Below are positions 35,148 through 43,556 of a DNA stretch of 64,000 bases, one piece after another. A model generated the notes under the pieces. The model was not told where the DNA came from. It did no database searches and saw only the letters and a list, made by a program, of their open reading frames with translations. The translations under genes were made by a program, and so were the position numbers. The stretch is from Paractinoplanes pyxinae (GTDB lineage Bacteria; Actinomycetota; Actinomycetes; Mycobacteriales; Micromonosporaceae): contig NZ_JAPNTZ010000001.1 of the NCBI RefSeq assembly GCF_026626335.1, positions 372,001 to 436,000 on the forward strand, given 5' to 3'. Position 1 is the stretch's first letter. Every line of letters starts with the position of its first letter.

Positions 35148-35307
35148 GTGAACAAACGTTTGTATCGGCTGTGTGAACGCGTGTGAACTCTTCCCGCGCC
35201 GCTCATCAGCTGTTCGGACGAGCTCTTCAGGCAATCGTTGCGGTCTGGCTGTGAACAACCGTCAGCCCCTTGTTCACTCTCACGTTATCCGGTAGAACTC
35301 CGTTCAC
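35148..35307. promoter_or_regulatory. Cluster of six GTGAAC/GTTCAC hexamers and a 12-bp palindrome before the ABC operon
   Basis: GTGAAC occurs at 35148, 35173, 35183 and 35251, and GTTCAC at 35272 and 35302. ACAAACGTTTGT (35152-35163) is a perfect 12-bp palindrome overlapping the first copy. Chance would give about 0.1 copies in 160 bases. The spacer (35068-35351) contains no gene. This is probably the control region of the large operon; the palindrome is of LacI-operator type. Confidence 0.5.
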
Positions 35308-35351
35308 GGCCCTGAAGGGTCGCCAGCCGTTCGGCTCGAGGAGGACCACTC

Positions 35352-36983
35352 ATGGCTCCGCCAAACATTTCCCGTCGCGGCCTGCTCCAGCTCGGTGGCA
35401 GCGTGGCGCTTCTGATGACGACCGGCGCCTGCGCCGCCGGCAGCAAGGACAACCCGGACGCCAAGGCTTCCGGCGGCCCGGCCGCGAGCACCCTGCGGAT
35501 CGCCGTCTCCAGCTACCTCTCGAGCTGGGACCAGGACTTCGTCGGCTTCGACCTGACCGCGCTGATGCTGTTCAAGAACGTCTACCCATACATGATCGAC
35601 TATGGCGTCACCAAGGCCGGGGACAGCGAGATCCTGGACACGGCGAACATCACCCCCACCTTCGCCGAGTCGTTCGAGCCGGACAGCACCCAGAAGATCT
35701 GGACCCTCAAGCTGCGGCAGGGCGTCAAGTTCGCCAGCGGCAACGAGATGAAGGCGGCCGACGTCAAGTGGTCCAAGGACCGCGCGTTCGCGGCCCAGGC
35801 CAACGTGGCCGGCATCTACCGCACGATCGGCCTCACCAAGCCCGAGCAGGTCGTCGTCAAGGACGAGTACACGGTCGAGTTCCACCAGGAGTTCCCGAGC
35901 GCCCTGACCAAGCAGATCCAGGCCATCTCGCTCTACGTGTTCGACTCGGTCGAGGCCAAGAAGCACGCCACCGACGCCGACCCGTGGGCCAAGGAGTGGT
36001 TCGCCAAGAACGCGCCCACCGGCGGCTACTTCAACGTCGCCAAGGCCACCCAGGGCCAGGAGATCGAGCTGACCGCCAACACCGGCTACCCGGGCCCGGA
36101 CGGCGCCAAGACCCCGACCATCCGGCTCTCGGTCGTGTCGGCCGCGGCCAACCAGCGGCTGCAGCTGCAGGCGGGCGACATCGACATCGCGCTCGGCATC
36201 ACCGGCCAGGACCTGCAGGACCTGAAGAAGGTCGAGGGGGTCAAGGTGCTCTCGGCGGCCAGCAACAACCAGGTCGCCATCCAGATGTCGGTCACCACCG
36301 CCCCGTTCGACGACGTGAACGTCCGCAAGGCGCTGGCCTACGCGGTGCCGTACGAGCAGATCATCAAGAACGTGTACGGCGGGGACGCCCGGCCGACCAA
36401 GAGCCTGGTGCCGCTCGACATGCCGGGCTACGCCGAGACCGGCTACCCCTTCGCGTACGACCTCGAGAAGGCCAAGCAGGCCCTCGCGGCGTCCGGCAAG
36501 ACCACCGTCAACTCGGAGCTGGTCTTCGCCTCGGACAGCGACGAGCAGCAGAAGATCGCCGTGCAGGTGCAGGCCGAGGCGGCCAAGGCGGGCATCACGC
36601 TCAAGCTGACCCCGCTCGACCCGGCCACGCTGGGCGAGCGCCGCACCCAGAAGAGCATCCCGCTGCAGATCACCACCGGCCAGCTCTGGGTCAACGACGT
36701 CGAGTACATGCTGGCCACCAGCTTCGTGAAGGGCGCCGCCCTCAACTACTCGAACTACACCAACCCGGAGCTCGAGGAGATCTACACCAAGTCGCACACC
36801 ACCGTCGAGGACGCGGCCCGCCAGCAGCTGTGGGCGCAGGCGCAGACGATCCTCGCGGCCGACGTGCCCTGGGTGATCATCTGCCAGCCCAACTTCAACC
36901 TGCCCGTCCGCGAGAAGGTGGCGGGCTGGGTGCAGCCGATGGACGGCCTGGCCCGCCTCCGCTACCTGAGCGCATCGGCCTGA
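35352..36983 (+). CDS. ABC transporter substrate-binding lipoprotein, peptide/nickel (SBP family 5)
   Basis: A 543-residue exported lipoprotein that captures the ligand for the importer encoded downstream. The N-terminus has a Tat-like SRRGLLQLGG motif and a lipobox ending TTGAC with Cys27. Family-5 features follow: IWTLKLRQGVKFASGNEMKAADVKWS (the usual signature region), FDDVNVRKALAYAVPYEQI, and MPGYAETGYPFAYDLEKAKQAL. Family 5 binds oligopeptides, nickel or other organic ligands; the enzymes behind it suggest a cyclic amide or a derivative. ATG 35352 is preceded by GAGGAGG. Confidence 0.93.
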   Translation: MAPPNISRRGLLQLGGSVALLMTTGACAAGSKDNPDAKASGGPAASTLRIAVSSYLSSWDQDFVGFDLTALMLFKNVYPYMIDYGVTKAGDSEILDTANITPTFAESFEPDSTQKIWTLKLRQGVKFASGNEMKAADVKWSKDRAFAAQANVAGIYRTIGLTKPEQVVVKDEYTVEFHQEFPSALTKQIQAISLYVFDSVEAKKHATDADPWAKEWFAKNAPTGGYFNVAKATQGQEIELTANTGYPGPDGAKTPTIRLSVVSAAANQRLQLQAGDIDIALGITGQDLQDLKKVEGVKVLSAASNNQVAIQMSVTTAPFDDVNVRKALAYAVPYEQIIKNVYGGDARPTKSLVPLDMPGYAETGYPFAYDLEKAKQALAASGKTTVNSELVFASDSDEQQKIAVQVQAEAAKAGITLKLTPLDPATLGERRTQKSIPLQITTGQLWVNDVEYMLATSFVKGAALNYSNYTNPELEEIYTKSHTTVEDAARQQLWAQAQTILAADVPWVIICQPNFNLPVREKVAGWVQPMDGLARLRYLSASA

Positions 36984-36987
36984 TCCC

Positions 36988-37998
36988 GTGCGAATTCTGC
37001 GTTTCGTCGGTCGCCGGCTGCTCCAGCTGATCCCGGTTCTGCTCGGGGTGGTCGTGCTGACCTTCTTGCTGGTTCGCGTGCTGCCCGGTGACCCGATCCG
37101 CAGCATCCTCGGGCCCAACGCCACCGAGGCCGACGCGGAAGCCGCGCGCGTCCGCTTCGGCCTCGACCAGCCCATCTGGAAACAGTTCCTGGACTACCTG
37201 GGCGGGCTGGTCACCGGCGACTTCGGCACGTCGATCCAGAGCGGCGCCTCGGTCACCGGCGAGATGGCGCTGCGCCTCGGGCCCACGCTCGAACTGGTGG
37301 TCATCGCCGTCACGATCGCCATCGTCCTGGCCATCTGGCTGGGCATCTGGTCGGCGCGCCGGGCCGACCGGGCCGGCGACCACACCGTGCGGATCTTCGC
37401 CCTGTTCGGCAACTCCATCCCGGAGTTCTGGCTGGGCCTGGTGCTGATCCTCGTCGGGTACGCCGCGCTGGGCTGGTTCCCGGCGCCCAGCGGACGCGTC
37501 GACCCGGACACCAACCTCACGCCGCTGACCGGGGCCGACCTGGTCGACGCGCTGATCACCGGCAACGGGCCGGCCATCTCGTCGGCCGCCGCGCACCTGG
37601 TGCTGCCGGTGCTCACGCTGGTGATCGGCGTCCTCGCCCCGCTGCTGCGGAGCGTACGGGCGTCGGCCTTGGAAGTTCTGCGGTCCGAGGCGTACGCCGC
37701 GGCGGCCGCGCACGGCCTGCCCGAGCGCACGCTGCTGCGCGGTTACCTGCGGCGGGCCACGCTGGTGCGGCTGCCGTCGCTGGCCGCCCTGGTGTTCGGC
37801 ACGGCGCTCGGTTCGACGGTCCTCATCGAGTACGTCTATTCGTGGCAGGGCTTCGGCCAGTGGGCGCTGCGCGGGCTGCTCTACCGCGACTACCCGGTCG
37901 TCCAGGCCTCCGTGCTGATCATCGCGTTCGCGTACGTGCTGATCTTCCTCATCGCCGACGTCGTGCACGCCTGGCTCGACCCGAGGGTGAAAATCTGA
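36988..37998 (+). CDS. ABC transporter permease, DppB/OppB type
   Basis: A 336-residue inner-membrane permease with six helices. It opens with RRLLQLIPVLLGVVVLTFLLVRVLPGDP, the standard DppB start. The coupling EAA-type loop is EVLRSEAYAAAAAHGLPERTLLRGYLRRA, and YVYSWQGFGQWALRGLLYRDYPVVQ is the conserved end. It pairs with the DppC-type permease, which starts on its stop codon (TGATG). GTG 36988, four bases after the binding-protein stop. Confidence 0.93.
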   Translation: MRILRFVGRRLLQLIPVLLGVVVLTFLLVRVLPGDPIRSILGPNATEADAEAARVRFGLDQPIWKQFLDYLGGLVTGDFGTSIQSGASVTGEMALRLGPTLELVVIAVTIAIVLAIWLGIWSARRADRAGDHTVRIFALFGNSIPEFWLGLVLILVGYAALGWFPAPSGRVDPDTNLTPLTGADLVDALITGNGPAISSAAAHLVLPVLTLVIGVLAPLLRSVRASALEVLRSEAYAAAAAHGLPERTLLRGYLRRATLVRLPSLAALVFGTALGSTVLIEYVYSWQGFGQWALRGLLYRDYPVVQASVLIIAFAYVLIFLIADVVHAWLDPRVKI

Positions 37999-38870
37999 TG
38001 GCAGACATCCAGATGGCGCAGCCCGACGCCGTCCCGGTCGTCTCCGGGACGCGGGACGGCCGGTTCGCCAAGTCCCTCATCTATGTGGGCGGGGCGATCC
38101 TGGTGGTGGCCGCGCTCGCCGCGATCCTCGCCCCGCTGCTGAGCAAGTGGGGCCCGACCGAGATCGACCCGTCCGGCACGCTGGCCGCGCCCGGCGGGGA
38201 ACACCTGCTGGGCAGCGACGGCAACGGCATGGACGTGTGGAGCCGGGTGCTGCACGCGGCCCGCATCGACCTCGGCATCGCCGTGCTGGCGGTGGCCCTG
38301 GCCGTGGTGGTGGGCACGCTGCTCGGCCTGCTGGCCGGCTACCTGGGCGGCTGGGTCGACGACGTGCTCATGCGCATCGTCGACATCTTCCAGGCGTTCC
38401 CCACGTTCATCCTGGCCCTGGCGGTCTCGGCGCTGCTCGGCGGCGGGTTCTTCAACCTGGTGATCACGATCGCCGCGGTCAACGCCCCGGCGTACGCCCG
38501 GCTGGTGCGGGCCGAGGTGCGGACGCTGCGCGAGATGCAGTACATCGAGGCGGCCAAGACGTCGGGCGCCTCCACTCTGGGCATCATGTGGCGCCACCTG
38601 CTGCCCAACAGCTTGACGCCGGTACGGGTCATCGCCCCGCTGAACTGCGGCTGGGCCATGTTGACGCTGGCCGGCCTGTCCTTCCTCGGCCTAGGCGTCA
38701 CGGTGCCCACGGCCGAGTGGGGCTCGATGATCAGCCTCGGCACGTCGGACGTCGTGGCCGGCCGCTGGTGGACCTCGGTGCCGCCCGGCCTGGCCCTGCT
38801 CGTCTGCGTCCTCGGCTTCAGCCTGCTCGGCGAAGGCCTGCAGGAACGCGCCGACGCGAAGAGGCGGTGA
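37998..38870 (+). CDS. ABC transporter permease, DppC/OppC type
   Basis: A 290-residue permease with about six helices. GEHLLGSDGNGMDVWSRVLHAARIDLGIAV near the N-terminus and the coupling loop EMQYIEAAKTSGASTLGIMWRHLLPN are the family signatures, split here across two stretches. The C-terminus WWTSVPPGLALLVCVLGFSLLGEGL is also typical. ATG 37998 overlaps the previous stop by one base; the stop overlaps the GTG of the ATPase gene. It forms the heterodimeric channel with the DppB-type protein. Confidence 0.93.
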   Translation: MADIQMAQPDAVPVVSGTRDGRFAKSLIYVGGAILVVAALAAILAPLLSKWGPTEIDPSGTLAAPGGEHLLGSDGNGMDVWSRVLHAARIDLGIAVLAVALAVVVGTLLGLLAGYLGGWVDDVLMRIVDIFQAFPTFILALAVSALLGGGFFNLVITIAAVNAPAYARLVRAEVRTLREMQYIEAAKTSGASTLGIMWRHLLPNSLTPVRVIAPLNCGWAMLTLAGLSFLGLGVTVPTAEWGSMISLGTSDVVAGRWWTSVPPGLALLVCVLGFSLLGEGLQERADAKRR

Positions 38871-41461
38871 CCGTGCCCAGTTCCAGCCAGCTCAGCGAGC
38901 GCCCGGACGCGAAGGCGGCGACCATGCTGCAGATCGAGGACTTGTCGGTGGTCATCCACCGGCCCGGCCGGCAGGTGGCGGCGCTCAGCAACGTCAGCTT
39001 CTCGGTGGCGCCGGGCGAGGTCGTCGGCCTGGTGGGGGAGAGCGGCGGCGGCAAAAGCATGGTGGCGCGAGCCATCGTGGGCATGCTGCCGTCGGGCTCG
39101 CACGCCACCGGCCGGGTCGGCTTCGACGGCGACGACGTGCTCCGCATGGACGCGGTCGCGCTGGCCCGCCACCGTGGCCGAGGCGCGGCCATGTGCTTCC
39201 AGAACCCGCGCGGGGCGCTGAGCCCGACCCGTACGGTGGGTAAGCAGTTGATCGACCGCCTGGTCACCCACCAGGACATGAGCGGCGAGCGCGCGGCCGA
39301 AAGCGCCAAGGAACTGTTCGCGGCGGTCGGCATCCGCAACCCGTCCCGGCGTCTCGAGGCCTACCCGCACGAGCTGTCGGGCGGCATGGCCCAGCGCGTG
39401 ATGATCAGCCTGGCCACCGGCTGCGCGCCCGGCCTGCTGATCGCCGACGAGCCCACCACCGGCCTCGACGTCACCCTGACCCGCGAGATCCTGCGCCAGT
39501 TCCGCCACGCCGCCGACACCGACGGCCGCGGCGTCCTGCTCATCTCGCACGACCTGGCCTCCATCGCCGAGGTCTGCGACCGCGTGGTGGTCCTCTACGC
39601 CGGCACGGTCGTCGAGACCGGCCCCGCCGCGAAGGTGTTGCGCGAACCGGCCCACCCCTACACCCGCGCCCTGCTCCGCTCGGTCCCCGACGTAGGCGGC
39701 GGCCGAGTAGTGGCGACAGCCGGCGGCATGCCCCTGATGACCGCGGCCCCCCACGACTGCCCCTTCGCCCCACGCTGCGCCCACGCTACCGACGAGTGCC
39801 GTTCATCCCGCCCGGAGACGAGGGCGCTGGAAAGCGACTGGTCGCTCGCGTGCTACCACCCCCAGCAGCTCCCTCTGCACCACCGCGCACAGAACGCAGC
39901 CACGCCGACAGCAAACGCGCACAAACGTGCAATCCAAACGCACAACGTCGCGCAGCAACTGGACAGCGAGCGTTCGCGTGCGCCGCAAACGGACAACGTC
40001 GCGCAGCAAACGGACAACGACCGTCCGCTTGCACGGCAAACGGACAACGTCGCGCAGCAAACGGACAACGACCGTCCGCTTGCCCGGCAAACGGACAACG
40101 TCGCGCAGCAAACGGACAATGAGCGTTCGTTCGCGGCGCAAATGGACAACGTCGCGCAGCAGACGGACAGCGAGCGCCCGCTTGCGCGGCAGACGGACAA
40201 CGTCGCGCAACAAGCGGACAGCGAGCGTTCGCTTGCGCGGCAAACGGATAGCGTCGCTCGACAAGCGGACAGTGAGCGTTCGCTTGCGCGGCAGACGGAC
40301 AATGTCGCTCAGCGGATGGGCGCCGTCGCGCAGCAAACGGACAATGAGCGTTCGTTCGCGCCGCAAATGGACGACGTCGCGCAGCAGACGGACAACGTGC
40401 GTTCGTTCGCGCCGCAAATGGACGACGTCGCGCAGCAGACGGACAACGTGCGTTCGCTTGCGCGGCAAACGGACAACGTCGCGCAGCGGACGGACGGCGT
40501 CGCTCCTGGGCGTGTTGTTTTGAGCGTCAAGGACGCGCATGTCGTCTATCGCAGCCGGTTCGGGTCTGGAGGGCATCATGCTCTGCGTGGGGTCGACCTT
40601 GAGCTGCGCGCCGGCGAGACGCTTGGTGTTGTGGGGGAGAGTGGCTGCGGGAAGTCGACGCTGGCCAAGCTCATCATGGGGCTGGTCGAGCCGTCCGAGG
40701 GCAGCGTCGAGGTGTCCGGCCGGGACGTCCGGAAGCTGAGCCGGGCCGAGCGCACGCGGGCGCAGATGGTGTTTCAGGACCCGATCGGGTCGCTGAGCCC
40801 GCGGCGGACCGTGGGGGACTCCATCGCCGAGCCGTTGCGGGCGGCCAAGGTGTCCACGGCCGAGCGGGCCGAGAAGACTGAGGCTGCACTGACCAGGATG
40901 GAGCTTGACAGCTCGATCCTGAGCCGGCTGCCGCATGAGCTCTCCGGCGGGCAGGCGCAGCGGATCGGCATCGCGCGGGCGCTCGTCGGCGAGCCTGATC
41001 TGATCGTGTTCGACGAGCCGACCAGCGCCTTGGACGTCACCGTGCAGGCGCAGATCCTCGACGTCATCGCCGATGTGGCGGCCGACGCCGGCCACGGGTC
41101 CGTGTTCATCTCACACGACCTCGCCACGGTGCGCGGTTTCGCCGACCGGGTCGTCGTGCTTTACCTCGGCCGCGTCGTCGAGGAGGGTCCGGTCGACGAG
41201 GTGTTCGACCGGCCCAAGCACCCGTACACCCGGGCCCTGCTGGGCAGCGCGCCCCGCCTCGGCGAGACCCGCACCGCCGACGTCGAGCTCGTGAAAGACC
41301 TGGACGAGGCGGACGCGGCGGCCGGTTGCGCGCTGGCCGCCCGCTGCCCGTTCGTCACCGACACCTGCCGGTCGCAGGAACAGACCCTTCAGCCGTACGG
41401 CGACAGCCGGGCCGCCTGCTGGCGAGTGCCCGAGCTACCCGCCCTGATCGAGGCGTCATGA
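38867..41461 (+). CDS. Fused double ATPase of the peptide-type ABC importer, with a repetitive linker
   Basis: An 864-residue fusion of DppD- and DppF-like ATPases. Domain 1 (about 20-340): Walker A GESGGGKS (Lys63), signature LSGGMAQ, Walker B LLIADEP, and the oligopeptide C-terminal CPFAPRC Cys region. Domain 2 (about 555-864): GESGCGKS (Lys596), LSGGQAQ, LIVFDEP, then CALAARCPF. Residues 358-548 between them are ten-plus copies of a 17-residue Gln/Asp/Arg-rich unit (TDNVAQQTDNDRPLARQ) with no counterpart in the family. The GTG at 38867 overlaps the permease stop; GTG 38873 and ATG 38924 are in frame. Fused ATPases are common in Actinobacteria; this linker is not. Confidence 0.93.
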   Translation: MTVPSSSQLSERPDAKAATMLQIEDLSVVIHRPGRQVAALSNVSFSVAPGEVVGLVGESGGGKSMVARAIVGMLPSGSHATGRVGFDGDDVLRMDAVALARHRGRGAAMCFQNPRGALSPTRTVGKQLIDRLVTHQDMSGERAAESAKELFAAVGIRNPSRRLEAYPHELSGGMAQRVMISLATGCAPGLLIADEPTTGLDVTLTREILRQFRHAADTDGRGVLLISHDLASIAEVCDRVVVLYAGTVVETGPAAKVLREPAHPYTRALLRSVPDVGGGRVVATAGGMPLMTAAPHDCPFAPRCAHATDECRSSRPETRALESDWSLACYHPQQLPLHHRAQNAATPTANAHKRAIQTHNVAQQLDSERSRAPQTDNVAQQTDNDRPLARQTDNVAQQTDNDRPLARQTDNVAQQTDNERSFAAQMDNVAQQTDSERPLARQTDNVAQQADSERSLARQTDSVARQADSERSLARQTDNVAQRMGAVAQQTDNERSFAPQMDDVAQQTDNVRSFAPQMDDVAQQTDNVRSLARQTDNVAQRTDGVAPGRVVLSVKDAHVVYRSRFGSGGHHALRGVDLELRAGETLGVVGESGCGKSTLAKLIMGLVEPSEGSVEVSGRDVRKLSRAERTRAQMVFQDPIGSLSPRRTVGDSIAEPLRAAKVSTAERAEKTEAALTRMELDSSILSRLPHELSGGQAQRIGIARALVGEPDLIVFDEPTSALDVTVQAQILDVIADVAADAGHGSVFISHDLATVRGFADRVVVLYLGRVVEEGPVDEVFDRPKHPYTRALLGSAPRLGETRTADVELVKDLDEADAAAGCALAARCPFVTDTCRSQEQTLQPYGDSRAACWRVPELPALIEAS
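39938..40510 (+). repeat. 51-bp tandem repeat (minisatellite) inside the fused ATPase gene
   Basis: Units begin at 39938, 39989, 40040, 40091, 40142, 40193, 40244, (a 21-base partial at 40295), 40316, 40367, 40418 and a partial at 40469. Each unit is 51 bp, in frame, built on ACGGACAACGTCGCGCAGCA. Units 2 and 3 are identical at the protein level; others differ at a few codons. Base composition is poorer in third-position GC than flanking coding DNA, and all three plus frames and some minus frames stay open, a sign of recent repeat expansion. Confidence 0.92.
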
Positions 41462-41523
41462 CCATCAGCACCGAGGCCGCGCGCCCCCACCACCTCGCAA
41501 CTGGAAGGCAGTGCCCGCTATGA
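41458..41523 (+). CDS. 21-residue mini-ORF linking the ATPase and hyuA
   Basis: ATG 41458 overlaps the stop of the ATPase gene (ATGA) and its own TGA overlaps the hyuA start (ATGA again). The peptide begins MTISTEAARP. It is preceded by GAGGCGTC like other coupled starts in the operon. It may only keep ribosomes moving into hyuA, or be a small protein; no similarity is recognised. Confidence 0.35.
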   Translation: MTISTEAARPHHLATGRQCPL

Positions 41524-43556
41524 GCATCAGGTTGGCCGTGGATATCGGCGGCACGTTCGTCGACGCGATGGAGCTCGACACCCGTACGGGAAAGGTCCGG
41601 TTCCGCAAGGCGTCGACCACCCCGGCCCACCCGGCCGAGGGCGTGCTCAACGCGATCGCCGCGCTCGGCACCGATCTGAGCGAGGTGGAGCTGTTCATCC
41701 ACGGCACCACGCTCGGGCTGAACGCGGTGCTCGAACGGCGGGGCGGCAACACCGGCATCATCACCAACGAGGGCTTCCGCGACATTTTCCTGATCGGCCG
41801 GGGCAACGTGCCGGCCGCGCACATGTACGACTTCCGCTACCAGCGCCCGGAAAGCCTGGTCCAGCGCCGGTTCACCGCCGGCGTCACCGGCCGCCTCGAC
41901 TACAAGGGCAACGTCGTCGACGAGCTCGACCCCGAGAGCGTCCGCGCCGCGGCCCGCGAGCTGGTCGAGAACCAGGGCGTCACGTCGATCGCCATCACGT
42001 TCCTGCACTCGTTCCTCGACCCCACCCACGAGCGCGAGGCGGCCCGGATCATCCGCGAGGCCTACCCCGAGGTCAGCCTCTCGCTGAGCACCGACATCGT
42101 GCGCGAGTACCGCGAGTACGAGCGGACCAGCACCACCGTCCTCGAGGCCTATATCCGGCCCATCTTCGAGCGGTACGTCGACGAGCTGGAGAAGGGCCTG
42201 GCCGACCAGGGCTTCGCCGGCCGGTTCCTGATCATGCGCTCGGGCGGCGGCTCGATGACCGGGGCGGTGGCCAAGACGTCGCCCACCCACACCGTGCTCT
42301 CCGGCCCGGCCGGCGGCATCGTCGGCGCCGCGTACCTGGCGAGCGAGCTGGGCCGCGACAACATGCTCACGTTCGACATCGGCGGCACCTCGCTCGACGC
42401 GTGCGTGATCGAGAAGGGCAGCGCGGTCGCCGCGTACGAGGCCCAGCTCGAGCACTTCCCGCTGCTGATCCCCACGTACGACATCCGCACGATCGGCGCC
42501 GGTGGCGGCTCGATCGCCTGGCTCGACCGCGGGCTGCTCAAGGTGGGCCCGCAGAGCGCCGGCGCCGCGCCCGGCCCGGTCTGCTACGGCCGCGGCGGCA
42601 CCCAGCCCACGGTCACGGATGCCGCCGTGGTGCTCGGTTTCATGGATCCCGAGCGCTTCCTGGCCGGCACGATGGGCCTGGCCGACGAGGCCGCCCGGGA
42701 CGCCATCCGCGAGCAGCTGGCCGAGCCGCTCGGCCTGTCCGTGCCCGAGGCGGCGGCCGGCATCTTCGACGTGCTGCTGGCCAAGACGGTCGGCGCGGTC
42801 CGGCAGATCACCGTCGAGCGCGGCCACGACCCGCGGGTGTTCTCGCTGCTCGCCTTCGGCGGGGCCGGCCCGCTGCTGGCGCCGCTGCTGGCCCGCGAGA
42901 TGGGCATCGGCGAGGTGCTGGTGCCGTTCGCGCCGTCCGGCTTCTCGGCCTGGGGCATGCTCTCGGCCGACATCGTCAACGACTTCAGCCGTACGGTGAT
43001 GACCACGCTCGACGGCGCCGACCTGGCCGCCCTGGAGCCGCTGTTCAAAGAGACCGAGGCCGAGGCGATCGCTTCCCTCACCGCGCAGGGTGTTCCGGCC
43101 GGCGACGGCGTGCTCGAGCGCCAGTTCGAGCTGCGCTACCTCGGCCAGGAGCACAGCCTGATGGTCACGGTCGGCTCCACTCTGGACGCCGAGGCCGTGC
43201 GGGCGGCGTTCGACGAGGTGCACCACGCGCGCTACGGGCACACGATGAGCAACCCTTTGCAGATCCTCAATTTGCGCGTACGCGGCATCGGGCGCACGTC
43301 GCGGCCGGAGCTCCCGCTCATCGAGTCGGGCGGCGCGGCCACACCCCGTACGCGCCGGGAGGCCTTTGACTTCGGCGCCCGCGCCATCGTGCCGTTCGAC
43401 GTCTACGACCGCGCCGACCTGAAGGCCGGCCACACGTTCGCCGGGCCCGCCCTGGTCGACGAGGGCACCTCCACCACCGTCGTGCCGAGCGGCCAGAGCG
43501 TGACTGTCGACGAGCACGGCTACCTGCACGTCACCCTCGAGGAGGCCGCACAGTGA
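41520..43556 (+). CDS. hyuA: Hydantoinase/oxoprolinase subunit A (HyuA-like)
   Basis: A 678-residue cytosolic ATP-dependent amidase subunit. It has an ASKHA-type ATP-binding fold with LAVDIGGTFVDAMELD at the start, HGTTLGLNAVLERRGG, the second phosphate motif LTFDIGGTSLDACVI, and GAGGGSIAW. In the family, HyuA with HyuB hydrolyses ring amides (5-oxoproline, N-methylhydantoin, caprolactam) or carboxylates ketones (acetone carboxylase beta). The exact substrate is unknown. ATG 41520 has GGAAGG upstream and overlaps the mini-ORF stop; its stop overlaps the hyuB GTG. The partner could be either of the two HyuB paralogues. Confidence 0.92.
   Translation: MSIRLAVDIGGTFVDAMELDTRTGKVRFRKASTTPAHPAEGVLNAIAALGTDLSEVELFIHGTTLGLNAVLERRGGNTGIITNEGFRDIFLIGRGNVPAAHMYDFRYQRPESLVQRRFTAGVTGRLDYKGNVVDELDPESVRAAARELVENQGVTSIAITFLHSFLDPTHEREAARIIREAYPEVSLSLSTDIVREYREYERTSTTVLEAYIRPIFERYVDELEKGLADQGFAGRFLIMRSGGGSMTGAVAKTSPTHTVLSGPAGGIVGAAYLASELGRDNMLTFDIGGTSLDACVIEKGSAVAAYEAQLEHFPLLIPTYDIRTIGAGGGSIAWLDRGLLKVGPQSAGAAPGPVCYGRGGTQPTVTDAAVVLGFMDPERFLAGTMGLADEAARDAIREQLAEPLGLSVPEAAAGIFDVLLAKTVGAVRQITVERGHDPRVFSLLAFGGAGPLLAPLLAREMGIGEVLVPFAPSGFSAWGMLSADIVNDFSRTVMTTLDGADLAALEPLFKETEAEAIASLTAQGVPAGDGVLERQFELRYLGQEHSLMVTVGSTLDAEAVRAAFDEVHHARYGHTMSNPLQILNLRVRGIGRTSRPELPLIESGGAATPRTRREAFDFGARAIVPFDVYDRADLKAGHTFAGPALVDEGTSTTVVPSGQSVTVDEHGYLHVTLEEAAQ

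Noticed and set aside
39938..40510. CRISPR-like periodic repeat
   Set aside because: The 51-bp units are contiguous with no unique spacers, keep reading frame and lie inside an ABC ATPase gene. It is a protein-coding minisatellite.
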